Assembly (NCBI RefSeq): GCF_000355765.4
Contig: NZ_CP021106.3
Span: 1,397,137-1,461,136, forward strand
DNA from: Nitrosospira lacus
Lineage (GTDB): Bacteria; Pseudomonadota; Gammaproteobacteria; Burkholderiales; Nitrosomonadaceae
Length of the DNA stretch: 64,000 nucleotides
Direction of reading: 5' to 3'
Shown: positions 61,841 to 64,000 of the stretch, in pieces
Numbering within the stretch: the first letter of the stretch is position 1
Layout of the letters: each line of letters starts with the position of its first letter
Position numbers and translations under genes: made by a program
The notes under the pieces: generated by a model
Databases searched by the model: none
Told to the model about the DNA's origin: nothing
What the model saw: only the letters and a program-made list of their open reading frames with translations

Positions 61841-63966
61841 AAGCAAATTTGCATTCTGCTTTTATCGCGCTCTCGCTGGCATCGTGGATTCAGCAGTCAC
61901 ACGCGGAGACTCCTGACAAATCCGGGCAAGGCGGCAAGCACATTTCCGGCGTGACCGAGCTGGACAGGAAGCTTCCCGATGTAACCGTCACCGGTGAGCG
62001 CGTGGGAAGCTTCAAGTCGGATTCGGTTCAGGTCGGGACGTTCCGTGATATGGCGCCGCTGGATGTGCCTCAGACGAGCAATGTGGTGACGCGGGAAGTG
62101 CTCGATGTACAAGCGACGACAGGCCTGTTCGGCGCTCTGCAAAATACGGCGGGCGTTACGCGCTCACAATTGAATGGCTCGACTTACGACAATATTTCGA
62201 TTCGCGGCATTCTGGTGGAAAATCGCAGCAATTACAGGCTGAATGGATCACTGCCAATCATCAACCTGATCGATACGCCTATGGAAAACAAGGAACGCGT
62301 CGAGGTTCTCAAAGGCGCTTCATCACTATACTATGGTTTCGTGCCGCCATCCGGTATCGTCAATCTGGTGACCAAGCGCGCCGGCAGGGTTCCCGTTACC
62401 AACCTTTCCGTAATGGCCAACAGCTACGGCGGCGCAAACGTCCACGTCGATCTTGGCCGGCGCTTCGGCAGCGAACAGGAATTTGGCGCACGTATTAATC
62501 TGCTCGGTGGCCGCCAAGACATTGGTATCCACAATTTTTCCGGTTCCCGCGCGCTTGCCGCCGGCGCTTTCGACTGGCGGGTCACAGATAAACTCTCCTT
62601 GAAGTTCGATGTGGAACATTACCGCAAGGAGGTCTCCGAACAGGCGGCAATCCAGGCGCCGGCGGCGATAAACGGTATCATCACTTTGCCGCATGTGCCG
62701 GATAATCGTCTCAATCTCGCTGGCGAATGGCAGAAATACGACGCCGAGGCTACCAATCTGCTGCTGCGCGCCGATTATGCGCTCAGCGACAATTGGGGGC
62801 TGCTATTCGAGGTCGGCAAGGCACAAACCAGACGCGACCGCAACTTCTCTCAGTTCCAGAATTATAATCTCGTCACGGGTGACGGTACATTGCGCACTTT
62901 CTTCAACCGTGGCCAGGTGTGGGACAACGAGAACATTCGCGCCGAAGTGTTCGGCCGCTTGCAGTGGAAGTGGATCACGCACGAGGTATCACTCGGCTTC
63001 ACCGGCAATTCCCGCAAACAGGACCCCCGCACATCAACCATGGTTGATGTGCCGCAGAATCTGTACCACCCGATTGATATCGCACAGCGGTCTCCTACCG
63101 TCCCCTTCGGGCCAAACCGATCGAAGATAACGGACATGGGAATCTATTTATCCGATCGAATCCTGATCGGCGAAAAATGGTCAGCCATGGTCGGGGTGCG
63201 CGGCAGCTTCTACGAGAGTGTCGGGGCCACCACCCACTTTAAGGCCGATACCGTCAATCCGTCAGTATCGCTGATGTATAAGCCTGTTCCCAACGTATCG
63301 ATATATGGCAGCTACCTGGAAGGGATGGAGGAAAGCGGACAGGCACCCTCCAACCGCGCCAATAATGGTGAGATCCTGGCGCCGGCATTGTCGAAGCAAA
63401 AGGAAATCGGCATCAAGGCGATAGTTGCCCAGGGGATATTGCTGCAGGTGGCAGCCTTTGACATTAAACGCTCATCCACAACAGTGGATGCGGCCAATCG
63501 GTTTGTTTTGAACGGCATGTCGCAGTATCGGGGCATAGAACTGGCGGCCACCGGCGAAATAACGAAGCAGTTGTCGCTCATTGCGTCCGCCCTGTTCTTG
63601 GATGCCCGGCAACTGAACAAGTCCAACGCGGAGACTTTCAACAAGATACCCGATAACACGCCGGAGCGCACCGCCAGCATGATGGCGGAATATCGCCTGC
63701 AAAGTGTCCCGGGGCTGGCACTCAGCGGCGCCGTATATTACGTGGGCAAACGTCCGGTTAATAATGCGAACCAGGCCTTCGTGGATGACTACGTAATACT
63801 GACCCTGGGTGCGCGTTATGCTACCCGCATTGCGGGTAAACGTACCACGATTCAGGCGGTGCTGGACAATGCGACCAACAACAGCTACTGGAGTACCGCA
63901 GGCAATGGGCTGCTTGGCGTGGGCGCTCCCATCCTGCTGAAAACCGTGGCTCGGGTCGAATTCTGA
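61837..63966 (+). CDS. TonB-dependent outer-membrane siderophore receptor
   Basis: A 709-residue receptor expected to import the ferric siderophore. A signal peptide (about residues 1-23, ending SHAE) is followed by a TonB-box-like PDVTVTGERVGS (about 48-59). The plug domain has SIRGILVEN, VEVLKGASSLYYGFVPPSGI and VNLVTKRAG. A long beta-rich barrel ends in TVARVEF with a terminal phenylalanine. There is no N-terminal signalling extension, so it is probably not a FecA-type surface sensor. It overlaps sbnI by four bases, so the receptor is built into the biosynthetic operon. The window ends 34 bp after it. Confidence 0.93.
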   Translation: MKANLHSAFIALSLASWIQQSHAETPDKSGQGGKHISGVTELDRKLPDVTVTGERVGSFKSDSVQVGTFRDMAPLDVPQTSNVVTREVLDVQATTGLFGALQNTAGVTRSQLNGSTYDNISIRGILVENRSNYRLNGSLPIINLIDTPMENKERVEVLKGASSLYYGFVPPSGIVNLVTKRAGRVPVTNLSVMANSYGGANVHVDLGRRFGSEQEFGARINLLGGRQDIGIHNFSGSRALAAGAFDWRVTDKLSLKFDVEHYRKEVSEQAAIQAPAAINGIITLPHVPDNRLNLAGEWQKYDAEATNLLLRADYALSDNWGLLFEVGKAQTRRDRNFSQFQNYNLVTGDGTLRTFFNRGQVWDNENIRAEVFGRLQWKWITHEVSLGFTGNSRKQDPRTSTMVDVPQNLYHPIDIAQRSPTVPFGPNRSKITDMGIYLSDRILIGEKWSAMVGVRGSFYESVGATTHFKADTVNPSVSLMYKPVPNVSIYGSYLEGMEESGQAPSNRANNGEILAPALSKQKEIGIKAIVAQGILLQVAAFDIKRSSTTVDAANRFVLNGMSQYRGIELAATGEITKQLSLIASALFLDARQLNKSNAETFNKIPDNTPERTASMMAEYRLQSVPGLALSGAVYYVGKRPVNNANQAFVDDYVILTLGARYATRIAGKRTTIQAVLDNATNNSYWSTAGNGLLGVGAPILLKTVARVEF

Positions 63967-64000
63967 TCCACGATTCGGGGTGATGCGGCGGAACCCGATT

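Overview
The window is chromosomal DNA of a betaproteobacterial ammonia-oxidising bacterium, most likely a Nitrosospira. It carries amoCAB for ammonia monooxygenase, and only 1.9 kb away haoA-haoB-cycA-cycB for hydroxylamine oxidation. The AmoA N-terminus ([20 protein letters not shown]) matches what I remember of Nitrosospira rather than Nitrosomonas europaea. I saw no rRNA or tRNA gene, CRISPR array or replication origin.

Layout. 1-0.6 kb: the end of the ribosomal alpha operon (rpoA 3' end, rplQ, terminator). 0.8-4.0 kb: two unassigned small genes, an FAD-dependent oxidoreductase and gluQRS. 4.3-7.6 kb: amoCAB on the plus strand, with a promoter, an inter-cistronic hairpin and a strong terminator. 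7.8-14.1 kb, minus strand: a MocR-type regulator, then haoA-haoB-cycA-cycB transcribed toward amo. The amoC and haoA promoters share the same layout, TTGAC(T/A), 17 bp, TAGTCT. 14.2-16.1 kb: a Nif3-like protein and a DegS/DegQ-type periplasmic protease. 16.2-25.6 kb, minus strand: one long operon hisG-D-C-B-H-A-F-I-E, then hinT, tatA, tatB, tatC. 25.9-41.0 kb, minus strand: a central-carbon block, sdhC-D-A, zwf, glgP, sdhB, sdhE, gltA, odhA, odhB, lpdA; zwf and glgP split the succinate dehydrogenase genes. 41.1-44.5 kb, plus strand: mdh-prpB-prpC.

44.7-50.3 kb is a graveyard of broken genes and a few accessory genes. It holds a ParE-toxin fragment, a tyrosine recombinase with two frameshifts, a secreted-protein pseudogene abutting it tail to tail, a chrA fragment reading in frame into a DUF1259 gene, an MFS transporter, a PepSY-like protein and an IS3 OrfA remnant.

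50.8-64.0 kb is the most interesting region. Ten tightly overlapping plus-strand genes correspond one to one, in the same order, to Staphylococcus aureus sbnABCDEFGHI (staphyloferrin B), followed by a TonB-dependent outer-membrane receptor. A good Fur-box match lies upstream. The set supplies its own precursors: SbnI, SbnA and SbnB make L-2,3-diaminopropionate and 2-oxoglutarate, SbnG makes citrate and SbnH decarboxylates. Three NIS synthetases assemble the siderophore, SbnD would export it, and the receptor would recover the ferric form. It probably arrived by horizontal transfer beside the mobile-element debris.

Two intergenic repeat types were found by eye. One is a 210-240 bp element with imperfect inverted ends, present twice (between hisA and hisF, and between glgP and sdhB). 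The other is a separate 164 bp element with 22 bp inverted ends, lying between a promoter and mdh. All functional calls rest on reading motifs and gene order; no search was run.
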